Origin: Bradyrhizobium sp. AZCC 1693
GTDB lineage: Bacteria > Pseudomonadota > Alphaproteobacteria > Rhizobiales > Xanthobacteraceae
Reading direction: 5' to 3'
Assembly (NCBI RefSeq): GCF_036924745.1
Contig: NZ_JAZHSD010000001.1
Coordinates: 6,509,001 to 6,573,000, forward strand
Length of the DNA stretch: 64,000 nucleotides
Under the pieces are notes generated by a model. That model was not told where the DNA came from. It worked only from the letters and a program-made list of their open reading frames with translations, and searched no databases. The position numbers and the translations under genes are program-made. Numbering within the stretch: position 1 is the first letter of the stretch; each line of letters begins with the position of its first letter. Positions 17,289 to 26,523 of this stretch are shown one piece after another.

Positions 17289-18236
17289 ATGAGGCGTCGG
17301 GAGTTTCTCGGATTGTCGGTTGGGGGCGCCATTGCTGCGCTATCGTCGCGCGCAGAGGCGCAAACCGCTGTCAAGGAAATCAGGATTGGTTACCAGAAGA
17401 CCGGGGTGCTGGTGATCGCGCGGCAGCAGGCGGTGCTCGAGAAGCGGTTCGCCGGCAGGCAGATCGGCATCAAGTGGATCGAGTTTACGTCGGGGCCACC
17501 CTTGCTGGAAGCGATGAGCACGGGCAGCGTCGATCTCGGCGCGGTCGGCGATACGCCGCCGATCTTCGCGCAGGCCGCCAATGCCAATATCGTCTATGTC
17601 GCGGGATCGCCGATCACCAACGGGCAGGGCATTCTCGTTCCCGCCAGCTCTGGTATTCGCACCATCGCCGACCTGAAGGGCAAGCGCGTCGGATTCACCA
17701 AGGGCACCAGCGCACACAACGTGGTGATCGCCACGCTGGAAAAGGCCGGGCTGACCTATGAGGATATCACGCCGGTCTATCTGACGCCGCCCGATGCAGG
17801 GCCGGCATTCGCCAATGGCAGCATCGAGGCGTGGGCGGTCTGGGATCCATATTTCGCGATTGGCGAGAAGCGCCAGAACGGTCGGATTCTCGTCAACGCC
17901 TATGAGGTCGCCAGGACCAATTCGTTCTATCTCGCCAACCGTGATTTCGCGAACATCCATGTGCGGGAAGCCCGCGAGGTGATTGATGGATTGGCGGAGG
18001 CCGCGCGCTGGGCCGAGGCCAATCGCGCCGAGGTCGCGAGCGCGCTCGCCGCGGTGACCGGCGTGCCGCTCGAGGTCCAGACCGTCGCCGCCAACCGCGC
18101 CTCATTCCTGATCGGCCCCGTGACCGACGAGATTGTCACGACGCAGCAGGCGGTCGCCGACCGCTTCCACAGGCTCGGCCTGATCCCGAAGCCGATCGCC
18201 GTGCGCGACATCGTCTGGCGCCATACCCAAAGCTGA
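17289..18236 (+). CDS. ssuA: ABC transporter substrate-binding protein, aliphatic sulfonate (SsuA) type
   Basis: A 315-residue exported binding protein. The N terminus MRRREFLGLSVGGAIAALSS looks like a twin-arginine signal, followed by cleavage near residue 28. SsuA-family blocks are KEIRIGYQKTGVLVIARQQA, LLEAMSTGSVDLGAVGDTPP and GSIEAWAVWDPYFAIGEKRQ. It binds sulfonates in the periplasm and passes them to SsuC/SsuB encoded downstream. The CAGGAGAG ribosome site fixes the start at 17289 over an upstream ATG at 17268 that would sit within the palindrome. It is the first gene of the operon, 23 bases before a second paralogue. Confidence 0.92.
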   Translation: MRRREFLGLSVGGAIAALSSRAEAQTAVKEIRIGYQKTGVLVIARQQAVLEKRFAGRQIGIKWIEFTSGPPLLEAMSTGSVDLGAVGDTPPIFAQAANANIVYVAGSPITNGQGILVPASSGIRTIADLKGKRVGFTKGTSAHNVVIATLEKAGLTYEDITPVYLTPPDAGPAFANGSIEAWAVWDPYFAIGEKRQNGRILVNAYEVARTNSFYLANRDFANIHVREAREVIDGLAEAARWAEANRAEVASALAAVTGVPLEVQTVAANRASFLIGPVTDEIVTTQQAVADRFHRLGLIPKPIAVRDIVWRHTQS

Positions 18237-18259
18237 ATTCCACAAGAGGGACGTAACTC

Positions 18260-19213
18260 ATGACGCGTTTGTTTCAACGCTTGCTCGCCAGCGCCGTGCT
18301 GTCGGTCAGCATGGTCGCGGCGACCGTCGGCGCTTCCTACGGCCAGGACAAGGTGGTCCGCATCGGCTTCCAGAAGTACGGCAAGCTGGTGCTGCTCAAG
18401 AGCAAGGGCACGCTGGAAGAGAAGCTGAAGGCCGCCGGCTACAAGGTGGTGTGGACGGAGTTTCCATCCGGCCCGCCGCTGCTCGAAGCACTCAATGTCG
18501 GGGCGATCGATTTCGGCAACACCGGCGAAGCGCCGCCGATCTTCGCGCAGGCTGCGGGCGCGCCGATCCAGTACGTCGCCTATGAGCCGCCGGCCCCAAA
18601 GGGCGAGGCGATCCTGGTGCGGAAGGACAGCAAGCTGGCTTCTGTCGCCGACCTCAGGGGCAAGAAGGTCGCGCTGAACAAGGGCTCCAACGTTCACTAT
18701 CTGCTGGTGAAGGCGCTGGAGAAGGCCGGCGTCAAATATTCCGAGATCGAGCCCGTGTTTCTGGCGCCAGCGGACGCCCGCGCAGCATTCGAGCGCGGAG
18801 TGGTCGATGCCTGGCTGATCTGGGATCCGTTCCAGGCCGCCGCTGAAGCCGCCACCGGCGCGCGCACGCTCGCTGACGGCACCGCAATTGTCTCGAACTA
18901 CCAGTTCTATTTCTCCTCGAAGAAGTTTGTGGAGAGCGATCCGAAGATCGTCGATCTCGTGCTGGCTCAGCTCAGCGAGGTCGACGATTGGGCCAAGGGC
19001 GACATCCATGCCGTCGCCGAGCAGTTGGCGCCGGCGATCGGGCTTTCCGTGCCCGTCGTCGAGGTCGCGCTCAAGCGGCAGTCCTACGGCATCAAGCCGA
19101 TCACCGAGAGCGTGATCGCCGACCAGCAACAGGTCGCGGACACGTTCTTCGCGCTCGGGCTTATCCCGAAGCAAATCAAGATTTCTGACGTGGCCCGGAG
19201 GTCCGGATCGTGA
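18260..19213 (+). CDS. Second SsuA-type substrate-binding protein
   Basis: A 317-residue paralogue of the preceding protein with a normal Sec signal ([20 protein letters not shown]). It has SsuA blocks: [40 protein letters not shown] and [20 protein letters not shown]. The different signal type (Sec here, Tat-like in the first gene) and divergence between the two suggest distinct ligands fed to one permease. Its stop overlaps the GTG start of ssuD by four bases, so translation is probably coupled. It could equally be called the true SsuA of the set. Confidence 0.92.
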   Translation: MTRLFQRLLASAVLSVSMVAATVGASYGQDKVVRIGFQKYGKLVLLKSKGTLEEKLKAAGYKVVWTEFPSGPPLLEALNVGAIDFGNTGEAPPIFAQAAGAPIQYVAYEPPAPKGEAILVRKDSKLASVADLRGKKVALNKGSNVHYLLVKALEKAGVKYSEIEPVFLAPADARAAFERGVVDAWLIWDPFQAAAEAATGARTLADGTAIVSNYQFYFSSKKFVESDPKIVDLVLAQLSEVDDWAKGDIHAVAEQLAPAIGLSVPVVEVALKRQSYGIKPITESVIADQQQVADTFFALGLIPKQIKISDVARRSGS

Positions 19214-20376
19214 GCACGCAACCCAACGCCAACATTCTCTGGTTCTTGCCGACGCATGGCGACGGCCGTTATCTCGGCACCACGACGGGCGGCCGCGAGG
19301 TGAACTTCAATTACCTGCGCCAGATCGCGCAGGCCGCCGACCAACTCGGCTATTTCGGCGTGTTGCTGCCGACCGGGCGAAGTTGCGAGGATTCCTGGGT
19401 GGTGGCCTCGGCCGTGGCACCATGGACTGAGCGGCTGCGTTATCTGGTGGCAGTGCGACCGGGGCTGCAGTCGCCCGGCGTCGCGGCGCGCATGACCGCG
19501 ACGCTGGACCGGGTATCAAACGGACGTCTGCTGATCAACGTCGTCACCGGCGGCGACCCCGTCGAGAACAAGGGCGACGGCGTGTTCCTCCCGCATGACG
19601 AGCGCTACCAGGTGACGCGCGAGTTCCTCAACGTCTACAGCGATCTGCTTGCGGGCAAGACCGTCAATGTTGAGGGCAAGCACATCCGCATCGAGGACGG
19701 CAAATTGCTGTTCCAGCCGGTGCAGTCGCCGCGGCCGCCGCTCTATTTCGGCGGATCGTCGGATGCCGGTATCGACGTCGCCGTCGACACCGTCGACAAG
19801 TATTTAACCTGGGGTGAGCCGCCCGCGCAGGTCGCCGAGAAGGTCAACCGTGTAAAGGCTGCCGCGGCGGCGCGCGGGCGAAAAATCTCGTTCGGCATTC
19901 GGCTGCATGTGATCGTGCGCGAGACCAATGCGGAAGCCTGGAAGGCGGCGGATGAATTGATCCAGCACGTCACCGACGAAACCGTCGCTTCGGCGCAAAA
20001 AATCTTTTCGCGGATGGATTCCGTCGGCCAGCAGCGCATGGCGCAACTGCATGGCGGACGCCGCGACAAGCTCGAGATCAGCCCCAATCTCTGGGCCGGC
20101 GTCGGTCTGGTGCGCGGCGGTGCGGGCACCGCACTGGTTGGTGATCCCGAAACCGTCGCGGCGAGGATCAGGGAATATCAGGATATCGGCATCGATACCT
20201 TCATCATGTCGGGCTACCCGCATCTGGAGGAAGCCTATCGCTTTGCCGAACTGGTGTTCCCTCTGCTGTCGTTGAACCAGCCGAACAACGTCACGCCAAT
20301 CCGCCTCAACACCGGGCCGTTCGGCGAAACCATCGGCAATGAATACCGTCCGCAGAAACAGGCATCGCAATTATGA
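19210..20376 (+). CDS. ssuD: FMNH2-dependent alkanesulfonate monooxygenase
   Basis: SsuD oxidises C-S bonds of alkanesulfonates to an aldehyde and sulfite using FMNH2 and O2, which supplies sulfur during sulfate limitation. The 388-residue length matches SsuD (about 380). Typical segments are [60 protein letters not shown] and [17 protein letters not shown]. The GTG start overlaps the previous stop and the end overlaps ssuC (ATGA). FMNH2 probably comes from the flavin reductase encoded at the operon end, since no classical ssuE is present. Confidence 0.97.
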   Translation: MSTQPNANILWFLPTHGDGRYLGTTTGGREVNFNYLRQIAQAADQLGYFGVLLPTGRSCEDSWVVASAVAPWTERLRYLVAVRPGLQSPGVAARMTATLDRVSNGRLLINVVTGGDPVENKGDGVFLPHDERYQVTREFLNVYSDLLAGKTVNVEGKHIRIEDGKLLFQPVQSPRPPLYFGGSSDAGIDVAVDTVDKYLTWGEPPAQVAEKVNRVKAAAAARGRKISFGIRLHVIVRETNAEAWKAADELIQHVTDETVASAQKIFSRMDSVGQQRMAQLHGGRRDKLEISPNLWAGVGLVRGGAGTALVGDPETVAARIREYQDIGIDTFIMSGYPHLEEAYRFAELVFPLLSLNQPNNVTPIRLNTGPFGETIGNEYRPQKQASQL

Positions 20377-21179
20377 GTCTCATCGACAGTTTTTCCCGCG
20401 TCAGTGCACCGAAACTGCCGCGGATCGACGGCCTGGTCCCGTGGATCGTGCCGCTTGCGATCATTCTGATATGGCAGCTTGCCTGCGTCACCGGCTTCGT
20501 GTCCGCGCGCGTGCTGCCGGCGCCGAGCGACGTCGCGCTGGCGGGATGGAAGCTCCTGCTGTCAGGCGAACTCGCCCGCAACATCTGGGTCAGTTTTTGG
20601 CGCGCCAGCATCGGATTTTTGATCGGCGGCAGTATCGGATTCAGTTTCGGGCTCGCCAACGGCTTATCGCAAGTGTCCAGCAAGCTCACCGATACGACGT
20701 TGCAGATGGTACGCAACATCCCGCATCTGGCCTTGATCCCACTGGTCATCCTGTGGTTCGGGATCGATGAATCGGCAAAACTGTTCCTGGTCGCGCTTGG
20801 CGTTTTCTTCCCGATCTACCTGAACACGCTGCACGGCATCCGCACCGTCGATCCGCAATTGATCGAGATGGGCCGCATCTATGGCATGACCGACGGCGAA
20901 CTGTTCCGCCGGGTGATTTTCGCGGGCGCGTTGCCGTCGATCTTCGTCGGTGTGCGCTTCGCGCTCGGCATCATGTGGCTGACCCTGATCGTGGCCGAAA
21001 CCATCGCCGCCTCGTCGGGCCTCGGCTACATGGCGATGCAGGCCCGCGAGTTCATGCTGATCGACGTCGTGGTGCTGTCGATCCTGATCTATGCCTTGCT
21101 TGGCAAGGTCGCCGACAGCGCCTCGCGCACGCTGGAACGGCTGACGTTGTCCTGGCATCCGGCCTTCCAGAAACATTGA
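20373..21179 (+). CDS. ssuC: Aliphatic sulfonate ABC transporter permease
   Basis: A 268-residue inner-membrane permease of the BPD transport family with about six membrane helices. The first is near residues 24-42 ([19 protein letters not shown]). The family signature [20 protein letters not shown] and the EAA-like loop precede [20 protein letters not shown]. It would pair with SsuB on the cytoplasmic side and accept substrate from the binding proteins encoded upstream. It starts within the ssuD stop codon and is followed nine bases later by ssuB. Confidence 0.95.
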   Translation: MSLIDSFSRVSAPKLPRIDGLVPWIVPLAIILIWQLACVTGFVSARVLPAPSDVALAGWKLLLSGELARNIWVSFWRASIGFLIGGSIGFSFGLANGLSQVSSKLTDTTLQMVRNIPHLALIPLVILWFGIDESAKLFLVALGVFFPIYLNTLHGIRTVDPQLIEMGRIYGMTDGELFRRVIFAGALPSIFVGVRFALGIMWLTLIVAETIAASSGLGYMAMQAREFMLIDVVVLSILIYALLGKVADSASRTLERLTLSWHPAFQKH

Positions 21180-21188
21180 GGACAAGAA

Positions 21189-22034
21189 ATGCAAGAAGCC
21201 CTTCGTTTCCGTCTGTCGGACGCCGAACCTCTCGGCCGCGCCGAGATCATCGAGCAAGCGCGCTTTGCGCGCCGCGGTCCCAGAACCGCGTCTCGCGGCC
21301 TTTCACTGACCATCCGTGATTTGCACAAATCGTTCGGCGACAACGAGGTGCTGCGTGGCCTCGACCTGCACATTCCGGCCGGCCAGTTCGTCGCGATCGT
21401 CGGCCGCAGCGGCTGTGGCAAGAGCACGCTGCTGCGGTTGATCGCTGGCCTCGATACGGCGACCGCAGGCAGTATCGACTTCGGCGAGGAGGCGCGCGCC
21501 GAGGACATTCGCGTGATGTTTCAGGAGCCGCGGTTGCTGCCTTGGGCTCGGGTGCTTTCGAACGTCGAAGTCGGACTGGGTCGGGAACGGGCATCGCAGG
21601 GTGCGCAGGCCCGCGCCGAGAGCGCACTGGCTGAGGTCGGTCTCGCTGACAAGCGCTCCCAGTGGCCGGCGGTCCTGTCAGGCGGACAGAAGCAGCGCGT
21701 GGCGCTGGCGCGCGCGTTGGTCAGCCAACCGCGCGTGCTGGCCTTCGACGAGCCGCTCGGCGCGCTCGACGCGTTGACCCGCATTTCGATGCAGCGGCTG
21801 CTCGAGCGGGTCTGGCACGATCAGGGCTTTACCGCGATCCTGGTGACCCACGACGTCGCTGAGGCTGCCGCCTTGGCCGATCGCGTGCTTGTCATCGAGG
21901 ATGGCCGCATCGCCCAGGATTTCAGCGTCGATGTTCCGCGTCCGCGCCAGCGCGGTTCGGCCGAGCTGGCGGCGCTGGAGGGCGCGATCCTGAAAAATCT
22001 TCTGGAAGGCACGGAAGATACTTCCGACCTGTGA
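21189..22034 (+). CDS. ssuB: Aliphatic sulfonate ABC transporter ATP-binding protein
   Basis: A 281-residue ABC ATPase. After an unusual N-terminal extension of about 37 residues come the Walker A motif [16 protein letters not shown], a Q-loop at [20 protein letters not shown], the signature [15 protein letters not shown], and Walker [17 protein letters not shown] with the H-loop [11 protein letters not shown]. It powers SsuC. The extension matches SsuB proteins of several rhizobia. The gene follows ssuC by nine bases and precedes the flavin reductase by seven. Confidence 0.95.
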   Translation: MQEALRFRLSDAEPLGRAEIIEQARFARRGPRTASRGLSLTIRDLHKSFGDNEVLRGLDLHIPAGQFVAIVGRSGCGKSTLLRLIAGLDTATAGSIDFGEEARAEDIRVMFQEPRLLPWARVLSNVEVGLGRERASQGAQARAESALAEVGLADKRSQWPAVLSGGQKQRVALARALVSQPRVLAFDEPLGALDALTRISMQRLLERVWHDQGFTAILVTHDVAEAAALADRVLVIEDGRIAQDFSVDVPRPRQRGSAELAALEGAILKNLLEGTEDTSDL

Positions 22035-22041
22035 GGTGCCC

Positions 22042-22626
22042 ATGAACCTTATCATCCGTTCCGCGTCGATCGATTCCGAGGTTTCCTCCGGCGATTTTCG
22101 CAGTGCGATGCGCCAATTGACGGGGGGTGTCAGCGTTATCACCGCAGGGCGGGGCCGGGATATTTCGGGCATGACCGTTACCTCGGTGTCATCCCTGTCG
22201 GTCGATCCGCCGGCCTTGATCGTCAGCATCAATCGGGAATCTTCCTCCTGGCCGCTCGTGAAGCGCTACGGCTTTTTCGGCGTCAATATCCTCACGTCGG
22301 ACCAAATTGATATCGCCGAGCGGTTCACCGGCAAGGGTGGGCTGAAGGGCGTCGATCGCTTCGCCGGCGCCCGGTGGATGACGTGCGCCTCAGGCGTGCC
22401 GCTGCTCGTCGGCGCCTTGGCGGCCATCGACTGTGAGGTCGAGGACGTCGTCGAGCGGCATTCACATGCGATCATCATTGGCCGCATTCTGAATGTAGAG
22501 GTTTCCGCGCGGACCGCAGCGCTGGCCTACTGGCAGGGGCGCTATGTCGCCATCGATCAGGATGAGGATGCGGCGAAGCTTGCCGAGGTCAGCGTGCCGG
22601 TGCGGAAGACCGCACGGAAGGTCTGA
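22042..22626 (+). CDS. Flavin reductase family protein (probable FMNH2 supplier for SsuD)
   Basis: The 194-residue product belongs to the HpaC/DIM6 flavin-reductase-like FMN-binding family: FRSAMRQLTGGVSVITAGRG, GMTVTSVSSLSVDPPALIVS and LVKRYGFFGVNILTSDQIDI. Such enzymes reduce free FMN with NAD(P)H for partner monooxygenases. It is the last gene of the ssu operon and takes the place of ssuE, which belongs to another fold. ATG 22042 is preferred over GTG 22036 because of the GAGGTG ribosome site. A clear terminator follows. Confidence 0.9.
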   Translation: MNLIIRSASIDSEVSSGDFRSAMRQLTGGVSVITAGRGRDISGMTVTSVSSLSVDPPALIVSINRESSSWPLVKRYGFFGVNILTSDQIDIAERFTGKGGLKGVDRFAGARWMTCASGVPLLVGALAAIDCEVEDVVERHSHAIIIGRILNVEVSARTAALAYWQGRYVAIDQDEDAAKLAEVSVPVRKTARKV

Positions 22627-22646
22627 CGGAAGCGCTCTGCAGTTGT

Positions 22647-22671
22647 CCGGCCCTGCCGGGCTGGCTTTTTT
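22647..22671 (+). terminator. Rho-independent terminator of the ssu operon
   Basis: The arms ccggccc and gggctgg form a 7-base stem with a tgcc loop, followed by six T after one C. It lies 21 bases after the flavin reductase stop. Confidence 0.8.
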
Positions 22672-22696
22672 GCTGCGTCCGATCTAAACCCGGCGA

Positions 22697-22852
22697 ATGA
22701 AGCGTCTCGCAACCTGGACATTTTATGCAGTCGGCGCGATCGCGATCGCCTATCTTGCGCTGTACGCCTATGCCGTCTTCACCGGGCGCGACCTGCAGCC
22801 CGGCGATCCCATTCACATTTTCCGCAAGCCGGATGCGCCGAGTTATTCTTAG
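22697..22852 (+). CDS. Small single-pass membrane protein (51 aa)
   Basis: The frame encodes a basic start MKRLATW, one membrane helix (FYAVGAIAIAYLALYAYAVF) and a polar tail with GRDLQPGDPIHIFRKPDAP. The tail looks constrained, not random, and the composition favours a real protein of unknown function. It sits between the ssu terminator and a dispersed palindrome that begins five bases after its stop codon. No strong ribosome site is visible. Confidence 0.55.
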   Translation: MKRLATWTFYAVGAIAIAYLALYAYAVFTGRDLQPGDPIHIFRKPDAPSYS

Positions 22853-22856
22853 CGTC

Positions 22857-22980
22857 GTCATTCCGGGGCGATGCGAAGCATCGAACCCCAATGTGCAATT
22901 GCACATTGTGGAATCTCGAGATTCCCCGATGCGCAATTGCGCATCTGAGGTCTGGTGCTCGCGCACCATCCCGGAATGAC
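22857..22980. repeat. Long dispersed palindrome, GTCATTCC-GGGGCG family, copy 3
   Basis: Inverted relative to copy 2 (13122-13245) and almost identical to it. It holds an AATT-centred palindrome with tgcaattgca, a central tctcgaga, and tgcgcaattgcgca. It lies in the 3' region between the small membrane protein gene and flbD, which converge. Confidence 0.88.
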
Positions 22981-23006
22981 GGGCGTGGGCGATTTTGGCT
23001 CCCTGC

Positions 23007-24386
23007 CTATCCCGCCGCGACAAACCGCTGATGCTCACCCGCGCCCGCCGGGGTGATCGGGATGCCGCCGTCGGCATACTCGTTCAGCTTGTTGCGCAGC
23101 GTGCGGATCGAGATGCCAAGGATGTTGGCGGCATGGGTGCGATTGCCAAGGCAATGCTTGAGCGTTTCCAGGATCAGGTCGCGCTCGACGTCGGCGACGG
23201 TGCGGCCGACCAAAGCACGCGTCACCTGCTCGGCGGCAAAGGTGGCGTGCGCCACGGCGGGTGCGGTCTTGGCGAGGTCGAGGCGGTCGCCGTCGGGCGT
23301 CAGGATCGCCTCGGGACCGATCTCGTCGCCCTGCGCCATCAGCACCGAACGATGAATGGTGTTTTCCAGTTCGCGGACGTTGCCTTGCCAGCGGTTTGAG
23401 GTCAGCACCCGCCTTGCATCGGCGGAGATCGGCCGCAGCGGCACGCCATTGGCGTCGGCATATTTCTTGGCAAAGTGCTGCGCCAGTTCGAGGATGTCGG
23501 CCGGACGGTCGCGCAGCGGCGGGATCTTCAGATTGACGACGTTGAGACGGAACAGCAGGTCCTCGCGGAAAGTCCCTTCGCGCACGGCCTCCGTGAGGTT
23601 GCGGTTCGATGTCGCGATGATGCGGATATCGACCGGCACCGGCTTGGTGCCGCCGACGCGGTCGATCACGCGCTCCTGGATCGCGCGCAGCAGCTTGGAT
23701 TGCAGGCGAACGTCCATCTCCGAGATTTCGTCGAGCAGCAGCGTGCCGCCGGTCGCTTCCTCGAACTTGCCGATGCGGCGGGCGACCGCGCCGGTGAAAG
23801 CGCCTTTCTCGTGACCGAACAATTCTGATTCCAGCAGATGCTCTGGGATCGCCGCGCAATTGATCGAGATGAACGGCCGCTTGGCGCGGGTCGAGCGCGA
23901 GTGGACGTAGCGCGCCAGCACTTCCTTGCCGGTGCCGGATTCGCCGGTGATCATGACGGAGGCGTCGGAGCCCGCGATCTGCTGGGCCAGCTTGACGACC
24001 TTGCCCATGGCTTCGTCGCGATAGATCAGGTCGCGCGAGTCATTGGCGACGGCGGCGAGCACCGCGGCGATCAGTTCGGGATCGGGCGGCAGCGGGATGT
24101 ATTCCTTGGCGCCGGCGTGGATCGCGGCCACCGCCGCACGGGCGTCGTTGGAGATGCCGCAGGCCACGATCGGCACGTGGATGTGCTCGGCTTCCAGCCG
24201 CATCACCAGGTCGCGGATGTCGAGGGCGACGTCGACCAGCAGGAGGTCGGCGCCCTTGCCGCCGCGCAGCACCGCCATCGCCTGGTCGGTCGCCTCGGCG
24301 TGGGTCACCGAAGCCCCGTTTTCCATCGCGATCTTGGTGGCGGTCGTGAGCTGGCCCTTCAATGTGCCAACGATGAGAAGCCGCAT
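23007..24386 (-). CDS. flbD: Sigma-54-dependent flagellar regulator FlbD
   Basis: FlbD activates late flagellar genes with sigma-54 and represses fliF in Caulobacter. The 459-residue product has a degenerate receiver-like domain (1-115), an AAA+ core with Walker A GESGTGKEVLARYV near 147, the sigma-54 contact motif GAFTGA near 195, and ELENTIHRSVLMAQ. A Fis-type helix-turn-helix lies at the end (THAANILGISIRTLRNKLNE). The receiver does not show a clear phospho-acceptor set, as expected for FlbD. It is the last gene of the fliF-fliG-fliH-fliN block, 54 bases after fliN. Confidence 0.93.
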   Translation of the reverse strand: MRLLIVGTLKGQLTTATKIAMENGASVTHAEATDQAMAVLRGGKGADLLLVDVALDIRDLVMRLEAEHIHVPIVACGISNDARAAVAAIHAGAKEYIPLPPDPELIAAVLAAVANDSRDLIYRDEAMGKVVKLAQQIAGSDASVMITGESGTGKEVLARYVHSRSTRAKRPFISINCAAIPEHLLESELFGHEKGAFTGAVARRIGKFEEATGGTLLLDEISEMDVRLQSKLLRAIQERVIDRVGGTKPVPVDIRIIATSNRNLTEAVREGTFREDLLFRLNVVNLKIPPLRDRPADILELAQHFAKKYADANGVPLRPISADARRVLTSNRWQGNVRELENTIHRSVLMAQGDEIGPEAILTPDGDRLDLAKTAPAVAHATFAAEQVTRALVGRTVADVERDLILETLKHCLGNRTHAANILGISIRTLRNKLNEYADGGIPITPAGAGEHQRFVAAG

Positions 24387-24440
24387 TTTTTATCTCCTGT
24401 TCGTCTGTTCGCGCCGTTCACGGCGCGGTCGCCAAAATTG

Positions 24441-24791
24441 TTAGCTGCGTTCTGCCTTGATGATTTCCGTCATGGTCACGCCGAGCTTGTCTTCCACCAG
24501 CACGACCTCGCCACGCGCCACCAGGCGGTTGTTGACGTAGATGTCGATGGCTTCGCCGACGCGGCGGTCGAGTTCGAGCACGGTGCCGGGGCCGAGCTTC
24601 AAGAGCTCGCCGACATCCATCTTGGAGCGGCCGAGCACGGCCGAGACCTGCACCGGCACGTCGAACACGGCCTCGAGGTCGGCCGCGATGCGCGAGGCCT
24701 GTTCGTCCTCATTGTAGGCGAGGTCGTCGATCGGCGGGGCGTCCGCGGCGTTGAGATCGGGAAGCGGTACCTGTGCGTCGGTGTCACTCAT
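24441..24791 (-). CDS. fliN: Flagellar motor switch protein FliN
   Basis: A 116-residue protein with an acidic N terminus and the SpoA/FliN C-terminal domain: FDVPVQVSAVLGRSKMDVGE, LLKLGPGTVLELDRRVGEAI and VLVEDKLGVTMTEIIKAERS. FliN forms part of the C ring that controls rotation direction and export. It follows fliH by 19 bases and precedes flbD in the same operon. Confidence 0.95.
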   Translation of the reverse strand: MSDTDAQVPLPDLNAADAPPIDDLAYNEDEQASRIAADLEAVFDVPVQVSAVLGRSKMDVGELLKLGPGTVLELDRRVGEAIDIYVNNRLVARGEVVLVEDKLGVTMTEIIKAERS

Positions 24792-24810
24792 GGTTCAGTC
24801 CTCATGGCCT

Positions 24811-25437
24811 TTATGTTCCGGCCTGATCGCGGGACGCCAGATAGCGCCCGACGAGTTCGCTGATCTTCGCTTCGATGGCTGCGCGTTCCAGCACCACGCC
24901 GCCATCGGCCCATTCGATCCGGCAGTCGCCGGTGGCGATGCCGGGCTCGGCCAGGATCACAAGCCGGCCCTCGAAGCCGCTCTGGGCTGCCTGCCGTTCG
25001 ATCTTCTCGCGGGCGGCCTCGTAGAGCCGGTCGTTGATGCGGACGACGAGATGCGGGGTGGCGACCAGATGCGAGAAGCAATCGCTGACCAGCGCTGTGA
25101 TCTCGCCAAGCGGTTCGCGGGCGACCAGTTCGCTGCACAGCTTGCGCGCCACCGCGACCGCGACATCGACCGCCTCGGTCTCCATCCGGGCCTCGATGCC
25201 GGAGAAGCGCGTGGCGATGCCCCGGATGGTGATGCCGATCTCTTCCAGCGCCAGCGCCGAGCGGCGGTCACTCTCCACCTTCGCCTCGTGCTGGGCCGCC
25301 TCGTAGCCGGCGCGGTAGGCGCGCGCCTCGGCCTCCGCGACCTTTTGCGCGATCTCCGCGGCCGTAGCGGCACGTTCGCGCGTCCTGTCGGGTGCTGCGA
25401 AGTCGGTGTCGAACAGGAATTTTGCGGGCGCGGCCAT
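24811..25437 (-). CDS. fliH: Flagellar assembly protein FliH
   Basis: The 208-residue product starts [20 protein letters not shown] and has a long helical middle rich in Ala, Glu and Arg, as in FliH, the regulator of the export ATPase FliI. The C-terminal part (VVRINDRLYEAAREKIERQA onward) resembles the V-ATPase E-subunit-like domain. Weak sequence conservation is normal for FliH, and the position between fliG and fliN supports the call. The start overlaps the fliG stop by one base. Confidence 0.85.
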   Translation of the reverse strand: MAAPAKFLFDTDFAAPDRTRERAATAAEIAQKVAEAEARAYRAGYEAAQHEAKVESDRRSALALEEIGITIRGIATRFSGIEARMETEAVDVAVAVARKLCSELVAREPLGEITALVSDCFSHLVATPHLVVRINDRLYEAAREKIERQAAQSGFEGRLVILAEPGIATGDCRIEWADGGVVLERAAIEAKISELVGRYLASRDQAGT

Positions 25438-26522
25438 CAGTACACCAGCTCGTCGTCGGCGCGGTTCTTGGTCAGGGTGATTTCGCCCCTGGCGGCCATG
25501 TCCTTGGCGAGGTTGACGAGCAGCGCCTGCGCTTCGTCGACGTCGCGCAGCCGCACCGGTCCCATCGCGGCCATGTCGTCCATCAGCATCTTGCCGGCGC
25601 GCGAGGACATGTTGCCGAGGAAGAAGGCACGCACCTCCTCATTGGCGCTCTTCAGCGCGATGCCGAGCTTGTCCTTGTCGACGTTGCGCATCAGCGTCTG
25701 CGCCGAGGCAGAATCGAGCTTGATCAAATCGTCGAAGGTGAACATCAGCGCCTTGATGCGCTCGGCGGATTCGCGGTTTTCCTCTTCCAGCGAGGTGATG
25801 AAGCGGGTCTCGGTCTGGCGGTCGAAATTGTTGAAGATTTCGGCCATCACCTCGTGGGCGTCGCGGCGGCGGGTCTGCGACAGGTTGGACATGAATTCGG
25901 TGCGCAGCGTCTGCTCGACCCGCTCGATGACTTCCTTCTGCACCGCCTCCATCTTCAGCATGCGGCCGACCACGTCGAGCGCAAGATCCTCGGGCAGGAT
26001 CGCCAGCACGCGCGCCGCGTGCTCCGGCTTCAGCTTCGACAGCACCACCGCGATGGTCTGCGGATATTCGTTCTTGAGGTAGTTGGCGAGCACCTCTTCC
26101 TGCACGTTGGAGAGCTTCTCCCACATGTTGCGGCCGGCGGGGCCGCGAATTTCGTCCATGATGCCGGTGACGCGCTCGGACGGCAGGTATTGCTGCAACA
26201 GCCGTTCGGTGGCGTCGAAGGTGCCCATCAGTGCGCCGGAGGCCGACATGCGCGAGACGAATTCGAGCAGCAGATCCTCCACGACATCGGCCTCGACCGT
26301 GCCGAGCGTCGACATGTGGATCGACAGTTCGCGCACCTCGTCGTCGTCGAGCAGCCCCCACACCTTGCCGCCATATTGCTCGCCCAGCGCCAGCATCAGG
26401 ATGGCGGCGCGCTTCGGACCGCTCAGCGGCTTGCTCTTCGGCCGCCCGCTCTGACGGCTCGCCAGCGCCGAGATGACGGTGGTGATGTCGTTGGCGTTTG
26501 AGGTTTGCGGTACGGCGGCCAT
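25437..26522 (-). CDS. fliG: Flagellar motor switch protein FliG
   Basis: FliG links the MS ring to the C ring and interacts with the stator for torque. The 361-residue length fits. Visible landmarks are [20 protein letters not shown] near residue 33, [20 protein letters not shown] in the middle domain, and the C-terminal torque helix region [20 protein letters not shown] with charged residues. It lies one base after fliF and overlaps fliH at its stop. Confidence 0.96.
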   Translation of the reverse strand: MAAVPQTSNANDITTVISALASRQSGRPKSKPLSGPKRAAILMLALGEQYGGKVWGLLDDDEVRELSIHMSTLGTVEADVVEDLLLEFVSRMSASGALMGTFDATERLLQQYLPSERVTGIMDEIRGPAGRNMWEKLSNVQEEVLANYLKNEYPQTIAVVLSKLKPEHAARVLAILPEDLALDVVGRMLKMEAVQKEVIERVEQTLRTEFMSNLSQTRRRDAHEVMAEIFNNFDRQTETRFITSLEEENRESAERIKALMFTFDDLIKLDSASAQTLMRNVDKDKLGIALKSANEEVRAFFLGNMSSRAGKMLMDDMAAMGPVRLRDVDEAQALLVNLAKDMAARGEITLTKNRADDELVY

Positions 26523-26523
26523 G

